From Deltaproteobacteria bacterium (lineage in GTDB: Bacteria; Desulfobacterota_C; Deferrisomatia; Deferrisomatales; JACRMM01): DNA of 6,991 nt. This document shows, one piece after another, positions 5,528 through 6,991 of this stretch. The position numbers were made by a program, and so were the translations under genes. Position 1 is the stretch's first letter, and each line of letters begins with the position of its first letter. Location: NCBI GenBank assembly GCA_016218905.1, contig JACRCS010000606.1:1-6991 (forward strand), written 5' to 3'. A model generated the notes under the pieces. That model saw nothing but the letters and a program-made list of their open reading frames with translations. It was not told the DNA's origin and searched no databases.

Positions 5528-6067
5528 TCAACTGAGGAGGTCCGAATCGTTCGGCCCGAACGGGAGCCTCGAGAAGATCTTCTCTTCGACCGCCACCGTC
5601 GTCTCCCAGGTCTCCCGGATGCGCGCTTCGGCTCGCGGATTGCCTCGGCCGTAGCGCTCGAGGAGGTCCTCGAAGCGCTCGTCGAGGGGCACGACCTCTT
5701 CGTGCCGCACCCTCTTGTCGCTGTAGTTGAGGAGCTCGGCCTCGGTGACCGGACCGGCGGGGTCCCACGGCCCCAGCTCGACGTGCCTCTCGACGAGCTC
5801 GCCGAGCTCCGGGTAGCCGAGCTCGCGCAAGACCGTGCCGCCCTCCCGGGCGTGGTCCCGCGCCGAGTCCAGACAGTCCGCCTTTGCGATGTCGTGCGTG
5901 AGGGCCGCCGCCTCGACCAGGTCGGGGTCGAGGGGCTCGCCGCGGAGCCGGAGCGCCTCCGCCAGCCGGCGGGCGATCCGCGCCACCTGTGCGCTGTGAC
6001 GCCGGATGTGTTCGGGGACGCGGTGGTCTTCCAGGAGGAGTCGGCAGGCCTTCGGGTCGGGCGCCAT
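5528..6067 (-). CDS. HD-domain phosphohydrolase-like protein
   Basis: This is a 179-aa protein. The ATG at 6067 shares one base with the stop of the upstream transketolase gene (TGATG). A GTG directly before it (6070) would give a 4-nt overlap and one extra residue. Either way the genes are translationally coupled. HD-superfamily metal ligands are visible: His24 (IRRHSAQVARIA), His58-Asp59 (ALTHDIAKAD), His72 (DHAREGGTVLRELGY), His95 (ERHVELG) and Asp117 (LNYSDKRV). The order H...HD...H...H...D and the HDIAK motif match HD/HDIG single-domain hydrolases, which usually cleave phosphoester bonds in nucleotides. The SDK.V..EEVVPLDERFEDL tail is typical of this soluble cytoplasmic subfamily. The substrate is unknown. 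Its 3' part is duplicated in decayed form at 5031-5090. Confidence 0.85.
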   Translation of the reverse strand: MAPDPKACRLLLEDHRVPEHIRRHSAQVARIARRLAEALRLRGEPLDPDLVEAAALTHDIAKADCLDSARDHAREGGTVLRELGYPELGELVERHVELGPWDPAGPVTEAELLNYSDKRVRHEEVVPLDERFEDLLERYGRGNPRAEARIRETWETTVAVEEKIFSRLPFGPNDSDLLS

Positions 6068-6991
6068 CACCGCTTCAGGAACCTGCGAGCCTTCTCCACC
6101 AACTGCTCGCTGGTGAGCCCCATGATGCGGTAGATGTCGTCGGCCTCCCCGGAGAGGCCGTACCGCTCGACGCCGATCGTGAGGAGCCGGCAGGAGATGC
6201 CCCGACGGGCGATGTACTGGGCGATCCGAGAGCCGAGGCCGGTGTGGACGTTGTGGTCCTCGAAGGTGATCACCCTGCCCTTCCGCAGGCCCTGGAGGAG
6301 CACCGGGTCATCGGAGTCCTGGAGGTTCTTGGGGCAGGAGACGTGGAGGACAGTGGGCTCCAGGTTTTCGGCCCGGAGCGCGTCCCACGCCTCGATGGCG
6401 CGGGAGAGCATCTGCCCGGTCGTGATGATCACGCCGTGCTCGCCCGGCCGGAGGAAGTCGATCTTGCCGTACTCGAAGGAGTACTCTCCGGAGAAGTAGG
6501 GGTTTCCGTCCAGGTCGGTCACGACGGGCACCCGCGACCGTCCAAGGCCCAGGACCCAGTTACCCGGCTGGGCCACCACGTAGCGGAACGCCCGGTCGGT
6601 CTGGTTCGCGTCGGCCGGGAAGACGGCGCGGTACCCGAACAGATTCGATACGAGCCCGAGGTAGTCGATGCACTGCTGCGCTCTGCCGTCCTGCCCCACG
6701 TCGAGCCCCAGATGCGTGGCCACGAGCTTGATCTGCGTGCGGTTGAGGTCGTTCATCCGCAACTGGTTATAGACCTCGTCCAGGCCGAAGGCACCGTAGT
6801 CGGCCCAGATCGTCAGCACCCCCTCGATGCTGAGCGCCCCGGCCGTCACCGCCGCCGCGTGCTCCTGGACGCCGAACTCGAAGAAGGCGCCCCGGTTGCG
6901 CTGCGCGAACTCGTCCGTGCGGACCGAGGCGGCCAGGTCGCAGTCGAGGACGGCGATCGGGCACTTCTCGTTCCCCCGATTCCGCTCTCCG
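6067..6991 (-). CDS. Transketolase, C-terminal part (5' end outside the window)
   Basis: The frame stays open to the right edge (about 308 codons), so the N-terminal thiamine diphosphate half, or a separate subunit gene for it, lies beyond 6991. Visible landmarks, counted from the edge: FGVQEHAAAVTAGAL (about residues 39-53), with Glu43 as the conserved Glu that activates the thiamine diphosphate of the partner half; WADYGAFGLDEVYNQLR; a GQDGRAQQCIDYLG stretch (about 99-112) in place of the substrate-binding GxDGxTHQ motif; and GLGRSRVPV, the phosphate-contact Arg region. A C-terminal domain follows (about 190-307: EHGVIITTGQML, RVITFEDHNVHTGLGSRI). The whole resembles transketolases of the Thermotoga-like GEDGKTHQCIDY type. 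The expected reaction is ketol transfer in the non-oxidative pentose phosphate pathway. The missing TH dipeptide is odd. The HD-domain gene follows with overlapping start and stop. Confidence 0.82.
   Translation of the reverse strand, partial: GERNRGNEKCPIAVLDCDLAASVRTDEFAQRNRGAFFEFGVQEHAAAVTAGALSIEGVLTIWADYGAFGLDEVYNQLRMNDLNRTQIKLVATHLGLDVGQDGRAQQCIDYLGLVSNLFGYRAVFPADANQTDRAFRYVVAQPGNWVLGLGRSRVPVVTDLDGNPYFSGEYSFEYGKIDFLRPGEHGVIITTGQMLSRAIEAWDALRAENLEPTVLHVSCPKNLQDSDDPVLLQGLRKGRVITFEDHNVHTGLGSRIAQYIARRGISCRLLTIGVERYGLSGEADDIYRIMGLTSEQLVEKARRFLKR

Noticed and set aside
5399..6133. Continuation of the antitoxin-like frame to a 285-aa protein
   Set aside because: Beyond about 5398 the residues lose family likeness, and from 5528 on they are the complement of the HD gene and the transketolase end.

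Overview
The window is GC-rich bacterial DNA. Signal peptides and an outer-membrane beta-barrel with a periplasmic LolA-like partner point to a diderm host. The gene style would fit an uncultured Acidobacteriota or delta-proteobacterial-type lineage, but that is a guess and no taxonomic marker is present. No rRNA, tRNA, CRISPR array, intact insertion sequence or phage gene was found.

Left part (1-2336, + strand): a non-coding, hairpin-rich stretch with a G-run/C-run repeat leads into a two-gene operon. The first gene encodes a LolA-like periplasmic protein. The second starts at a TTG that overlaps the first gene's stop and encodes a DUF1302-type outer-membrane barrel. In known systems such pairs accompany an RND/MMPL-type transporter; none lies in the window.

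Middle part (2337-5275, mostly - strand): visibly less GC-rich intergenic DNA surrounds two unlinked secreted beta-rich proteins of unknown function (2653-3186 and 3463-4548). Both genes carry the same roughly 40-nt element in their upstream regions. It is a palindrome with a compensatory base-pair change next to the block GGTCTAGCA, and it suggests a shared regulator or RNA leader. The distal gene also has a candidate extended -10 promoter preceded by a dyad. A 44-codon basic ORF with a good ribosome binding site (4786-4920) and two relics of decayed coding DNA lie here as well.

Right part (5031-6991): a transketolase C-terminal half, cut by the right edge, is translationally coupled to an HD-domain phosphohydrolase-like gene (- strand). 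A 60-bp piece of that HD gene recurs at 5031-5090 with an in-frame stop, so a duplicated copy has decayed. Between the two copies is a + strand 5' fragment of a small DUF2281/VapB-like antitoxin gene, with a strong ribosome binding site and a leader inverted repeat but no recognisable 3' part. The transketolase lacks the usual His of the GxDGxTHQ motif.

No complete novel system can be claimed. The best leads are the shared leader element of the two secreted-protein genes, the altered transketolase active-site motif, and the rearranged HD/antitoxin locus.
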